From the NCBI GenBank assembly GCA_902464295.1, contig CABQIW010000002.1:18407-82406 (forward strand): DNA of 64,000 nucleotides, in the 5' to 3' direction. This DNA comes from an uncultured Eggerthella sp. (GTDB lineage Bacteria; Actinomycetota; Coriobacteriia; Coriobacteriales; Eggerthellaceae). The notes beneath the pieces were generated by a model that was not told the origin of the DNA, ran no database searches, and worked only from the letters and a program-made list of their open reading frames with translations. Shown here one piece after another: positions 52,699 through 61,788 of the stretch. The position numbers and the translations under genes were made by a program. The stretch's first letter is position 1. Each line of letters opens with the position of its first letter.

Positions 52699-53487
52699 TT
52701 AGCGACCTGTCCAGACAGGTTTGCGCTTCTCGGCGAATGCGACCTCGCCTTCGTGAGCATCGGCACTCGCGCGCGTGATCTTCTCATATTCTTCGAGCAC
52801 TTCCCAACCAGGAGATGGGTAGATGAAGTTCGAGCCGAAGGATTCGATGACGGTCTTCTTACTGTACTTGATGGAGAGGGGAGCGCCGAGTGCGATCTTT
52901 TCTGCCAGCTCGACCGCCTTATCGACCACCTGATCATCGGGCACGACATAGTTCACCAGACCCCATTCGTTGGCCTTTTGTGCCGAGATGGGCTCTGCCA
53001 CCAGCAACAGTTCCATGGCGAACTTCATCGGGATCTGTTGAGCAAGGCGCAACAGCGTGCCGCCACCAGCAGCGGTAAGGCCGACGCGTGGCTCGGGCAA
53101 GCCGAAGATCGATTCATCGGAAGCAACTGCCAGATCGCATGCAGCAACGATCTCGACGCCGCCACCTAATGCTTTGCCGCGTACAGCTGCGATGAGCGGC
53201 TTATCGAAGTAGCGCTTCGTACATGCAGCGAAGCCCCATTTTTCGCGTCCTTCGGGCATCTCCCAGGCATCTTCTGCCAGCTCCTTCAGGTCAGAACCCG
53301 CGCAAAAAACGTGCCCGTTATTGGTGAGCACACAGGCACGCAGTTCATCGTTCTTATCCCAATAATCGAGCGCATCAGAGAGCTCTTTGGTCATGAGGTT
53401 GTTGATGGCATTGCGCGCTTCCAGGCGGTTGAACGTGATAATGAACACGCCGTCGCGCTCTTCGGTCAGGATAGTTTCGAATTCCAT
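52699..53487 (-). CDS. enoyl-CoA hydratase/crotonase family protein
   Basis: 262 residues, crotonase fold: AGSDLKELAED in the first oxyanion-hole region (HVFCAGSDL), AAVRGKALGGGVEIVAACDLAVAS in the second, and the FGLPEPRVGL segment with its catalytic-type Glu. C-terminal helices end in AFAEKRKPVWTG, as in CaiD/crotonobetainyl-CoA hydratase-like proteins; the end FxEKRxPxWxG is typical. Not paralogous in detail to the other crotonase (6324-7118). It is the first gene of a two-gene unit with the CCA-adding-type gene and divergent from the aarF-like gene. Confidence 0.9.
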   Translation of the reverse strand: MEFETILTEERDGVFIITFNRLEARNAINNLMTKELSDALDYWDKNDELRACVLTNNGHVFCAGSDLKELAEDAWEMPEGREKWGFAACTKRYFDKPLIAAVRGKALGGGVEIVAACDLAVASDESIFGLPEPRVGLTAAGGGTLLRLAQQIPMKFAMELLLVAEPISAQKANEWGLVNYVVPDDQVVDKAVELAEKIALGAPLSIKYSKKTVIESFGSNFIYPSPGWEVLEEYEKITRASADAHEGEVAFAEKRKPVWTGR

Positions 53488-53738
53488 AGATCCCCCTTAG
53501 TCTTTCCCCTTGGTTTAGTTTAGTGCATTTGCTTCTTTCAAATCTTTTCGATCGTATGTTTTTTGAGCAAGTTCTCACATCTGACAGGATGTTCGATAAA
53601 ACCACAGCTCGTTTTCAATTCTGGTTTTCTTGGCGGAAGCTGCTCTCTTTTCGCTACCCTTTTGATGAACAGCGCTGGATGTGGGATACCTGCAAGCTCC
53701 TGCATCGAAGCCGATCTTGTGTTCAGGAGGAACAAGCG

Positions 53739-55391
53739 ATGCCAACATTCAAGCAGTTGATGAAGCTTGCCCAAGTGACCGTCAACGATAAGACCTCTGG
53801 CAAGCGTGCGAAAGAGATACTCGAGATCGTGCACAAGGACCAGGTTATTCATGGCATGGATCCTCAAAAAGCCGTACGCTTCTTGGAGGATCTGGGTCCC
53901 ACCTATGTGAAGATCGGGCCGCTTGCTTCGAACCGCGCTGATATCTTGCCCAAGGATTATTGTGAAGCCTTCGCCGAGTTGCGCAGCAATGTCGATCCGC
54001 TTGGTTTCGCCACCGTTATCGCGTGCATCGAGGAAGACTTCGGCCATCCCTGGAATACTGTGTTCGCGTCGATCGAAGAGAAGCCGCTGGGGTCTGCCTC
54101 GATCGCGCAGGTGCACAAGGCCACGCTCTTGGATGGCTCGGTAGTGGCAGTGAAGGTTCGTCGCCCGGGGATCAAGGAGGAGATGGCTGAAGACTTGACC
54201 CTGCTGCGGCATCTTCTCACGTTTGCTGAGGTAGGGACCATCGAACATAAGGAATTGGTAGGAACACTGGAGGGTCTTTTGACCGAGCTCGAGCGCACTA
54301 CCGCAAACGAACTCGATTTCACGATCGAGCTCAACAATCTGATGCAGTTTCACCAGGAGCTTGAAGGAAGCGAAGGGGTCACGTGTCCCTGTCCGTATCC
54401 CGAGTATTCTTCGGAGTCCATTCTGGTGATGGAGTATGTCTCGGGGCCAGAGATAAACGACCATGCTACGCTCATCGCGCAGGGAAACGACCTTGACGAG
54501 CTTGCGAACCGGTTGGCGCAGAACTACATCATGCAGGTGATCGATGCGGGATTCTTCCACGCCGATCCGCATGAAGGCAACATCATCGTGCGGGACCAGG
54601 AGATCGTTTGGATCGATCTGGGCATGACCGGCTCGCTCAATTCCTCTCAGCGTGCTCTCGTGAATCAAGCGTTCGCGGCTATTGCTGCGAAGGATCCCTA
54701 CGAGCTCAAGGAGGCGGCGCTCGGTCTTACCTCTATCAAGGGACCGGTCGATCAAGGGCGGTTATTGCAACAGATGGCAGAATTGCTGAATTCGTACGCG
54801 AACGCCAATCTGGAGGACATCAACATCGGCGAAGCATTCATGGATGTCATCGAGATCCTGCGCTCTCAAAATTTGGTGATCAATCCATCGTTCACTATGC
54901 TTGCGCGTGGATTCATGACCATCGAAGGGGTGGTCGCTGATCTTTCACCTACCACGAATATCGTCGAGATCGTTTCTGATCACATCCAGAAGAAAACGCT
55001 CACGCTCAATGCGATGCTCCAGAAGATGAAGGAGATGGGCATTCAGAGCGCCCGTTCGCTCGATGCGAGCACGAAGCTGCCGACCCAGCTTTCCCATACG
55101 CTCGATATGTTGAACGAGGGAGAGATCAGTCTTGGCGCCGAGATGAACATGCCGAAGGATCTTAAATCGACCGTCTATTCGCTTACGGGCTATCTTGCCT
55201 TCGCCCTCATTTCGGCAGGACTCTTCATCGGTTCGAGCATCATCTGCACAACGGATATGATGCCACGATTCTTAGGCGTGCCGCTGCTTGGGATAGTTGG
55301 CTATTTGAGCGCGTTCGTGTTGGGTGTTTATGTAGTTTGGCAGATGATTTACGCGCGGCACAAAACACGCAACGACGAAGACATAAAGTAA
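53739..55391 (+). CDS. ABC1/AarF/UbiB family kinase-like protein
   Basis: 550 residues from the ATG at 53739, preceded by AGGAGG; the open frame extends back to 53523 but without a start signal. It carries the UbiB/ADCK features: the Ala-rich-like loop PLGSASIAQVHKA, the lysine VAVKVRRPG, ELDFTIELNN, FFHADPHEGNIIV and WIDLGMTG. The characteristic KxGQ motif reads KIGP (TYVKIGPLASNRADILP), an unusual substitution. Two C-terminal transmembrane helices anchor it. Family members support isoprenoid-quinone or lipid metabolism as atypical ATPases; the role here is inferred. The 250-nt divergent gap to the crotonase gene shows nothing else. Confidence 0.88.
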   Translation: MPTFKQLMKLAQVTVNDKTSGKRAKEILEIVHKDQVIHGMDPQKAVRFLEDLGPTYVKIGPLASNRADILPKDYCEAFAELRSNVDPLGFATVIACIEEDFGHPWNTVFASIEEKPLGSASIAQVHKATLLDGSVVAVKVRRPGIKEEMAEDLTLLRHLLTFAEVGTIEHKELVGTLEGLLTELERTTANELDFTIELNNLMQFHQELEGSEGVTCPCPYPEYSSESILVMEYVSGPEINDHATLIAQGNDLDELANRLAQNYIMQVIDAGFFHADPHEGNIIVRDQEIVWIDLGMTGSLNSSQRALVNQAFAAIAAKDPYELKEAALGLTSIKGPVDQGRLLQQMAELLNSYANANLEDINIGEAFMDVIEILRSQNLVINPSFTMLARGFMTIEGVVADLSPTTNIVEIVSDHIQKKTLTLNAMLQKMKEMGIQSARSLDASTKLPTQLSHTLDMLNEGEISLGAEMNMPKDLKSTVYSLTGYLAFALISAGLFIGSSIICTTDMMPRFLGVPLLGIVGYLSAFVLGVYVVWQMIYARHKTRNDEDIK

Positions 55392-55520
55392 GGGCATCGA
55401 TATAATCGATTCGATCGAAGCATTGGTTCGAGGGGCGCAACAGCGTCTGTGGGCATCACGAAAGACGCGCTCTTGATCGTGAATCGACCAGCTTATTCGT
55501 TGCTGGAGAAAGGCCTACGT

Positions 55521-57248
55521 ATGCTCGATGAAATGCATATTGCCAATGTGGCACTCATTCGTGATACCCTTTTTCAACCCTCAAGTGGCATGACGGTGAT
55601 AACGGGCGAAACTGGCTCGGGCAAGACCGCTTTATTGAATGCGCTCAAGCTTTTGGTGGGCGAACGCGCGAATGCGGGAATGATCCGCGAAGGCGCGGCT
55701 GAACTTGCTGTTGAGGGACGCTTCTTCCTTGAGAGCGCTGAGGGTGATGAGCAAGAAGTGCCCGCTGAACAGAGCGGATCTGCCCAACAGGGGGTATCAA
55801 CTGAGCACAGCGGATCTGTCGAACAAGAGATGCGCGTATCCTCCGAGGATGGCACCGTGGTTTGTCGTCGGGTGGGGCTCAACGGTCGTTCGCGGGTGAC
55901 CATCGATGGGTCGCTTGCGGGCGTGAAGGATCTTGCTTCGGGGGTTGGCGCGAGCATCGATCTGTGCGGCCAACATGAGCATCAGCAATTGCTCAATGCT
56001 TCCTATCAGCGAAAGCTGTTCGATAGATGGGGTGCTTCGAGCATCGGCCCTGCGCTCGAGCGCTATCAAGAAGCGTTCGATGCGTGTGCGGCTGCGCAGG
56101 CGGAAGTCGAGCGTTTGCAGAAGCTGCGCGAAGCGGATTCCGTTGCGCTCGATCGAGCGCGTTTCACGGTCGAACAGATCGCTGCGGTCGATCCGCAGCC
56201 TGGCGAATACGAGACCCTGCTCCAAGAGCTTCCGTTCTATGAGAATGCCGAGATGCTGGCTGGCGAGACACGATCAGCCTATCAGGTGCTCACTGCCGAA
56301 GGTGGCGTGCTCGAGAAGTTGCAGGATGCCCAGGTGTCGATCGATAGGATCGCAGGCGTTGATGGGGCGGTCGAGGCACAGCAGAAAGCCGTGCGCGAAG
56401 CGTATTTCTTGCTCGAGGATGTGGGTCATGAGCTTGCGCGCTATCAGGCGAGCATCGATTTTTCGGAAGATGAGCTCGAGGTGCGGCAAACGCGCCTTTC
56501 AGCGCTTCAAGGTATCATGCGCGGATATGGTCCAACGATGGATGAGGTCTTCGCAACCTTCGCTGAAGCGAACCAGCTCATTGCTTCTTACGATTCGTGC
56601 GACGAATTGCTCGCGGAAGCGATGCAGGCGCGCGAGGAAGCTGAAGATAGGCTTGTTTCGGCGGCTGATGCGCTCGCGGCTGCTCGCGAAGAGGTGGCAC
56701 CGCGCTTTTCTGCTGCGGTCACCGCTCAGATGGCTCGTCTTGAGATGGGGAGTGCTTCTTTGGTGGTGGAGCTTCAGGATCTTGCGCGTGAAGCATGGAC
56801 GCGGTGGGGAACGCAGGCGCTCGATTACCTGTTCGTTCCTGGCGCAGGGCTTTCTCCACAAAAACTATCGGCTATCGCTTCAGGTGGCGAGGTCAGTCGT
56901 GTGATGCTGGCACTCAAGGTGGTGCTGGGCAGCTGTGATGATGTCGATACGCTCGTTTTCGATGAGATCGATGCGGGTGTTGGGGGTAAGACCGCGCTCG
57001 CATTGGCGGCTGTTTTGAAAGATCTGGCGCAGACACACCAGCTCATCGTGGTCACGCATTTGCCGCAGGTTGCGGTAGTCGGAGATGCTCATTATCTTGT
57101 CGAAAAGCACGAAGTGCCCGAACTTACCACAGATATCAGAGCACTGTCCGCTGAAGAGCGGGTTGCGGAAGTTGCCCGCATGCTTTCCGGACGTGTAGAT
57201 GAAACCTCTCTTGCGCATGCAAAAGAGCTGCTCGCATCTGCTCATTAA
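55521..57248 (+). CDS. recN: DNA repair protein RecN
   Basis: 575 residues from the ATG at 55521 (AAAGG eight nt upstream; an ORF to 55449 lacks one). SMC-like: N-terminal ATP loop ITGETGSGKTALLNAL, LCGQHEHQQLLN, a central coiled-coil region with few breaks, and the C-terminal signature LSAIASGGEVSRVMLALK, Walker B TLVFDEIDAGVGG and VTHLPQVAV. It assists double-strand break repair by joining DNA ends. Between the Walker A region and the first coil there is an inserted segment of about 40 acidic residues carrying a tandem near-repeat (EQSGSAQQ and EHSGSVEQ). Confidence 0.95.
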   Translation: MLDEMHIANVALIRDTLFQPSSGMTVITGETGSGKTALLNALKLLVGERANAGMIREGAAELAVEGRFFLESAEGDEQEVPAEQSGSAQQGVSTEHSGSVEQEMRVSSEDGTVVCRRVGLNGRSRVTIDGSLAGVKDLASGVGASIDLCGQHEHQQLLNASYQRKLFDRWGASSIGPALERYQEAFDACAAAQAEVERLQKLREADSVALDRARFTVEQIAAVDPQPGEYETLLQELPFYENAEMLAGETRSAYQVLTAEGGVLEKLQDAQVSIDRIAGVDGAVEAQQKAVREAYFLLEDVGHELARYQASIDFSEDELEVRQTRLSALQGIMRGYGPTMDEVFATFAEANQLIASYDSCDELLAEAMQAREEAEDRLVSAADALAAAREEVAPRFSAAVTAQMARLEMGSASLVVELQDLAREAWTRWGTQALDYLFVPGAGLSPQKLSAIASGGEVSRVMLALKVVLGSCDDVDTLVFDEIDAGVGGKTALALAAVLKDLAQTHQLIVVTHLPQVAVVGDAHYLVEKHEVPELTTDIRALSAEERVAEVARMLSGRVDETSLAHAKELLASAH

Positions 57249-57265
57249 TACGATAGAGGTTTGTT

Positions 57266-58108
57266 ATGCAACAAGAGTTGATCATCGGATGCCACCTGTC
57301 TTCAGGAAAAGGTTATGAAGCGATGGCGAAGAGCGCGCAGAGCATCGACGCAAACACGTTCGCCTTCTTCACACGCAACCCGCGCGGAGGGGCCGCTAAA
57401 GCGATCGACCCAGAGGACATCAAACGCTTCGAACAAGCTTGCAAAGAGGCGGGCATCGATAAGATCGTTGCGCATGGCTCCTACACGATCAACCCGTGTT
57501 CAGCGAAGGAATCGGTGCGCGAATTCGCTCTTCAGGCGCTCGTGGATGATCTTGCGCGTATGGAGTACACGCCGAACCAGCTCTTCAACATGCATCCTGG
57601 CTCGCATACGGGGCAGGGGAGCGAAGTTGGGATCGAGCAGATCGCTGAAACTTTGAATCAAGTGATCACGCCCGATCAGACCACCACGCTCCTTCTTGAG
57701 ACGATGGCAGGAAAAGGATCAGAGGTGGGATCGACCTTCGAAGAGATCGCAGCGATCCGCGCGTGCATGGACCATCCTGAAAAAGTGGGCGTTTGCCTGG
57801 ATACCTGTCATGTGTGGGATGCAGGGTACGATATCAAGGACGATTTGGATGGCGTGCTCGATGAGTTCGATCGTCTGATCGGTCTCGAGCATCTGAAGGC
57901 GCTCCATATCAACGATTCCCTGAATACGTGCGGTGCGCATAAGGATCGGCATGCCCGTATCGGAGAAGGCCAGATTGGTGCAGAGGCGCTCGTGCGGGTG
58001 CTCGAACATCCTGCTTTGCGGGGGCTACCGGCCATTCTCGAAACGCCGAACGAGCTTCCTGGCTATGCCAAAGAGATCGCCTTCTTCCGCGAAGCTGTTG
58101 GTCGATGA
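57266..58108 (+). CDS. nfo: deoxyribonuclease IV (AP endonuclease Nfo)
   Basis: 280 residues, TIM-barrel Nfo: GCHLSSGKGYEAM, the zinc ligands in VAHGSYTINP, MHPGSHTGQG, LLLETMAGKG, CLDTCHVWDAGYD, HINDSLNTCGAHKDRHARIGEG, and the C-terminal ILETPNE. It cuts 5' to abasic sites. It follows recN by 17 nt in the same direction, so these two repair genes are probably expressed together. Confidence 0.95.
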   Translation: MQQELIIGCHLSSGKGYEAMAKSAQSIDANTFAFFTRNPRGGAAKAIDPEDIKRFEQACKEAGIDKIVAHGSYTINPCSAKESVREFALQALVDDLARMEYTPNQLFNMHPGSHTGQGSEVGIEQIAETLNQVITPDQTTTLLLETMAGKGSEVGSTFEEIAAIRACMDHPEKVGVCLDTCHVWDAGYDIKDDLDGVLDEFDRLIGLEHLKALHINDSLNTCGAHKDRHARIGEGQIGAEALVRVLEHPALRGLPAILETPNELPGYAKEIAFFREAVGR

Positions 58109-58370
58109 GAGCAAAAAAGATCAGCGTGGTTAATCAGCATGGTTAGATTCATGTCGCGTTGATGCGAAGAGGTCTCGTTTTCACGTGCAGCATAGGTGTG
58201 CAGTGCGCTTTCGTTCTTCTGCGGTTGATTCTGCAAGTTTCCTGATTGTTGCTTGCGTATCGCGGATTGATTGTTTACGATGAAAGCGTCTTTTACATCC
58301 CCCTCATTTTGCATATCGCGCAGCCTTCGTGCTCGCATACTGCCAATAGGTGTACCAGTCTAAGGAGGAC

Positions 58371-59039
58371 ATGGTGAAATTCTTTTTGGATACCGCTGAT
58401 CTTAAGGAAATCGAGGAGGCGAATAGCTGGGGCGCGATCGCTGGCGTTACCACCAATCCTACGCTCTATTCGCGCGTCGGTGGCAAGCTTTCCGATTTCC
58501 ATGAGCATATCAAAGCTATTTGCGACATCGTGCAAGGCCCCGTTTCGGCCGAATCGGTCGCGATGACGCGTGACGAGATCTTCGCCGATGGCAAGAAGCT
58601 CCACGCGATCGATCCAGAGCATGTGGTCGTTAAGGTCCCGACCATGATCGAAGGCCTAGCTGCAACGAAGATGCTCGCAGCTGAGGGCATTCCGGTGAAC
58701 ATGACGTTGTGCTTCACGGTGCCGCAGGCGATCCTTGCTGCACGTAGTGGCGCTCGTTATATCTCTCCGTTCGTTGGTCGCTTCGACGATATTTCTGAAG
58801 ATGGCATTCCGCAACTGGTGAATGTGGTCGAGGCCATGGCGAACTATGATTTTGGCCACGAATGCGAAGTCATCGCTGCGTCGATCCGTAGTGCGAACCA
58901 TGTTACTCAGGCGGCGCTCATGGGTGCTGATATCGCTACCGTGCCCTTCGGCGTTCTGAAGAAGTGCATCGAGCATCCTCTTACCGAGCGTGGTCTCGTT
59001 TCCTTCCTGAACGACTGGGAGAAAGTAGCTAACGCATGA
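58371..59039 (+). CDS. transaldolase (TAL/FSA small subfamily)
   Basis: 222 residues. MKFFLDTAD-type N-terminus (VKFFLDTADLKEI), GVTTNPTL, the VVKVP lysine that forms the Schiff base, AEGIPVNMTLCF and SPFVGRFDD match the small transaldolase/fructose-6-phosphate aldolase family. It links the pentose phosphate pathway with glycolysis. The ATG at 58371 has AAGGAGG directly upstream. The 262-nt gap before it contains no gene; a tal-rho order is also common in Gram-positives. Its stop overlaps the rho start (ATGA). Confidence 0.93.
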   Translation: MVKFFLDTADLKEIEEANSWGAIAGVTTNPTLYSRVGGKLSDFHEHIKAICDIVQGPVSAESVAMTRDEIFADGKKLHAIDPEHVVVKVPTMIEGLAATKMLAAEGIPVNMTLCFTVPQAILAARSGARYISPFVGRFDDISEDGIPQLVNVVEAMANYDFGHECEVIAASIRSANHVTQAALMGADIATVPFGVLKKCIEHPLTERGLVSFLNDWEKVANA

Positions 59040-60757
59040 GTGAAGACGTGCTCGAGCAGACCTCAGAAGCTATGACCGAGGAAAAACCGAAGGCAAAGCG
59101 AGGTCGTCCTCGTAAAGCGGACGCAGAAAAAGCGGCTGCGGATGTAGCTAAAGCTTCCGAAGAAGCGAGCGACTCACCTAAGCGCAAACGTGGTCGCCCG
59201 CGCAAGAATCCGCTTTCCGAAGAGGCGGCCGCTCCTGCAGTGGAAACAAAGCCTGAACCGAGCGCTCCGAAAGCGGAAGCGCCCGCAGAGCATGAGTCAG
59301 CTGCCAAGTCGTCAGGCGAGCGTACGCTCGATCGCGCTGAGCGCAACAACAATAACAATAATCGCCGCAATAATCAGAAGAACAACCAGAAGAACCAAGG
59401 CAAGCAGAACAACAACAGCCATCGCCGTCAGCGCCGCCAGCATGGCAATAACTACCATCGCGAGCCGGTCGTTCCCCAAACCACACGGGAAGATCTCGAG
59501 AAGCTCAAGGTTGCTGAACTGCGTGAAAAGGCTGATGAGCTAGGCGTTGATCACAAAGGCCTCAAGAAGGCCGAGCTTGTTGATGCGGTGCTCGATGCGA
59601 GCGTGAAAGCAGAAGGTTTCGTTGAGACCGCAGGCGTGCTCGACATCCTTTCCGATGGGTATGGCTTCTTGCGTACAGGCGGTTATCTGCCTGGGGAGAA
59701 CGATGTGTACGTGGGTCTGTCGATGATCCGTCGCAACGGCCTGCGCAAGGGCGATTACATCAAAGGAACGGTTCGCCCCGCACGTCCGAACGAAAAGTAC
59801 GCGGCGCTGCAAGAGATCGAAAGTGTCAATGGCACGCCCATCGCAGAGCTGGGCAAACGCGTGAAGTTCTCAGACCTCACTCCGGTATTTCCCGATGAGC
59901 GCTTGGTCATGGAGCATGGCAAGAACACGCTCACTGCACGCGTGATCGACTTGTGCTCACCGATCGGCAAGGGTCAGCGCGGCCTCATCGTTTCGCCGCC
60001 GAAGGCTGGCAAGACCACCATCTTGAAAGACATCGCTGCTTCCATCACGGCGAACAATCCTGAAGTTCACCTCATGTGCTTGCTCGTCGATGAGCGCCCT
60101 GAAGAGGTCACCGATATGCAGCGTTCGATCCGTGGCGAGGTGATCGCCTCCACGTTCGATATGCCGAGCGAGAACCACATCGCCGTTTCCGAAATGGTCA
60201 TCGAGCGCGCGAAGCGCATGGTCGAAGAGGGCAAGGATGTGGTCATCCTGCTCGATTCGCTCACGCGTCTTGCACGTGCCTACAACCTGGCGCAACCAGC
60301 ATCGGGCCGCATCCTTTCCGGTGGTGTCGATTCGACAGCGCTCTATCCGCCCAAGAAATTCTTGGGCGCAGCACGTAACATCGAAGGCGGCGGCAGCCTT
60401 ACCATCTTGGCTTCCGCATTGGTCGATACGGGCTCGAAGATGGACGAGGTTATCTTCGAAGAGTTCAAGGGCACCGGCAATATGGAAGTGAAGCTCGATC
60501 GCGCGCTGGCAGACCGTCGCATCTTCCCAGCCATCGATCCGGTCGCTTCTGGTACGCGTCGCGAAGACCTGCTGCTCGATCAGCAAGAAGCGCCGCTCAT
60601 TTGGGCTGTTCGCAGGGTCCTTGCGAGCCGCAACAGTACGGAGAATGCGATGAACTCGCTTCTGAAGAGCCTGCAACAAACCAACAGCAATCAAGAATTC
60701 TTGATCCGCGCCGCTAAGAAGTGGCAAGGTCGTCAATTGGAAGATGTCGAACTCTAA
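59036..60757 (+). CDS. rho: transcription termination factor Rho with AT-hook and Asn-rich N-terminus
   Basis: 573 residues versus 419 in E. coli. Residues 1-150 are an extra region: two AT-hook-like KRGRPRK motifs at 21-27 and 51-57, an acidic/Ala-rich stretch, and a basic Asn/Gln/Arg-rich stretch at about 104-140. Then come the Rho N-helical domain, the RNA-binding cold-shock-like domain ([26 protein letters not shown]), and the RecA-type ATPase: Walker [10 protein letters not shown] at about 320-328, [24 protein letters not shown] and the Q-loop/R-loop to the end. Homohexamer that pulls RNA from RNA polymerase. It overlaps the transaldolase gene by 4 nt. Confidence 0.96.
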   Translation: MSEDVLEQTSEAMTEEKPKAKRGRPRKADAEKAAADVAKASEEASDSPKRKRGRPRKNPLSEEAAAPAVETKPEPSAPKAEAPAEHESAAKSSGERTLDRAERNNNNNNRRNNQKNNQKNQGKQNNNSHRRQRRQHGNNYHREPVVPQTTREDLEKLKVAELREKADELGVDHKGLKKAELVDAVLDASVKAEGFVETAGVLDILSDGYGFLRTGGYLPGENDVYVGLSMIRRNGLRKGDYIKGTVRPARPNEKYAALQEIESVNGTPIAELGKRVKFSDLTPVFPDERLVMEHGKNTLTARVIDLCSPIGKGQRGLIVSPPKAGKTTILKDIAASITANNPEVHLMCLLVDERPEEVTDMQRSIRGEVIASTFDMPSENHIAVSEMVIERAKRMVEEGKDVVILLDSLTRLARAYNLAQPASGRILSGGVDSTALYPPKKFLGAARNIEGGGSLTILASALVDTGSKMDEVIFEEFKGTGNMEVKLDRALADRRIFPAIDPVASGTRREDLLLDQQEAPLIWAVRRVLASRNSTENAMNSLLKSLQQTNSNQEFLIRAAKKWQGRQLEDVEL

Positions 60758-60789
60758 GCTTGTGCGCTCAGAGTGCGAAAGGGAATTCA

Positions 60790-61788
60790 ATGTCTGAAAA
60801 CTCAGCTACCCCTGAAACAACTTCGCCCACGCCTCCTCCTCCGGCAGGTCAGCCTTATGGCATGAACCAGCCTTATGTCGCAAAACGCGTGAAGAAACGA
60901 AAAGGGGTGCGCGTCTGGGTCGTGGTGCTCCTGGTGATTCTTGGCGTTCTTGTCGGTACGCTCGTAGGGAATAACGTCCGCGCCAATCCGTATTTCACAT
61001 TCCAGGATTCCATTGGCGTGATCGATCTTGATGGCACGATCGGCCAGGATGATGGCGCGAATACGCCCGAAGGGCTCCTTGCTCAGCTGCAAAGCGCCGC
61101 AAACGATCCGTCCATCAAAGCGGTCGTGCTTCGCGTGAATTCAGGCGGAGGTGCCGCGGCAGCTGGTGAAGAGATGGCGCAGTACGTGAAGGATTTTTCG
61201 AAGCCGATCGTGGTCTCGACCGCTTCGGGCAATGCTTCGGCGGCTTACCTCATTTCCTCGCAGGCCGACTATATCTATGCCAATGAAGCCTCGAGCATCG
61301 GTTCGATCGGCACGGTCATCCAGGTTACCGATTACTCGAAGTTGCTCGACTTGCTCGGCATCGATGTGCGCACCATTACCTCTGCAGATAGCAAAGACGC
61401 TTCGTATGGGAATCGTCCGCTCACTGATGAAGAGGTGAAATACTTCCAAGCTCAGGTCGATCAGATCAACAAGAGCTTCATCGAATCAGTCGCTGAAGGT
61501 CGTGGTATGGAAGTTTCTGCTGTTCAGAAGCTTGCTACTGGCATGGCGTTCACGGGTGCCGATGGTGTGGAGAACGGACTTGTCGATGAGATCGGCACGT
61601 TCAAAGATGCGTGCAATAAAGCCGCTTCTCTTTCTGGTGCAAGCTCATATAGCATCAAGTATCTCGGTACGAAAGACCTGGGGCTTGTCGATGTCCTTTC
61701 GCTACTTTTAACAGCTGAAGAAAAACAACCGCAGGAATCAACGAACACGATCTTAGAAGGGGCTTCCACCAATGGACAGCTATCCTAG
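60790..61788 (+). CDS. sppA: signal peptide peptidase SppA (S49 family)
   Basis: 332 residues: a Pro/Thr-rich cytoplasmic tail, one transmembrane helix (VWVVVLLVILGVLVGTLVG) and an S49 serine protease domain. The VIDLDGTI start, LRVNSGGGAAAAGEE oxyanion strand, and the serine region VSTASGNASAAYLISSQADYI are followed by SIGSIGTV. ITSADSKDA may hold the catalytic lysine. It cleaves residual signal peptides in the membrane. Its last 17 nt overlap the next gene. Confidence 0.93.
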   Translation: MSENSATPETTSPTPPPPAGQPYGMNQPYVAKRVKKRKGVRVWVVVLLVILGVLVGTLVGNNVRANPYFTFQDSIGVIDLDGTIGQDDGANTPEGLLAQLQSAANDPSIKAVVLRVNSGGGAAAAGEEMAQYVKDFSKPIVVSTASGNASAAYLISSQADYIYANEASSIGSIGTVIQVTDYSKLLDLLGIDVRTITSADSKDASYGNRPLTDEEVKYFQAQVDQINKSFIESVAEGRGMEVSAVQKLATGMAFTGADGVENGLVDEIGTFKDACNKAASLSGASSYSIKYLGTKDLGLVDVLSLLLTAEEKQPQESTNTILEGASTNGQLS

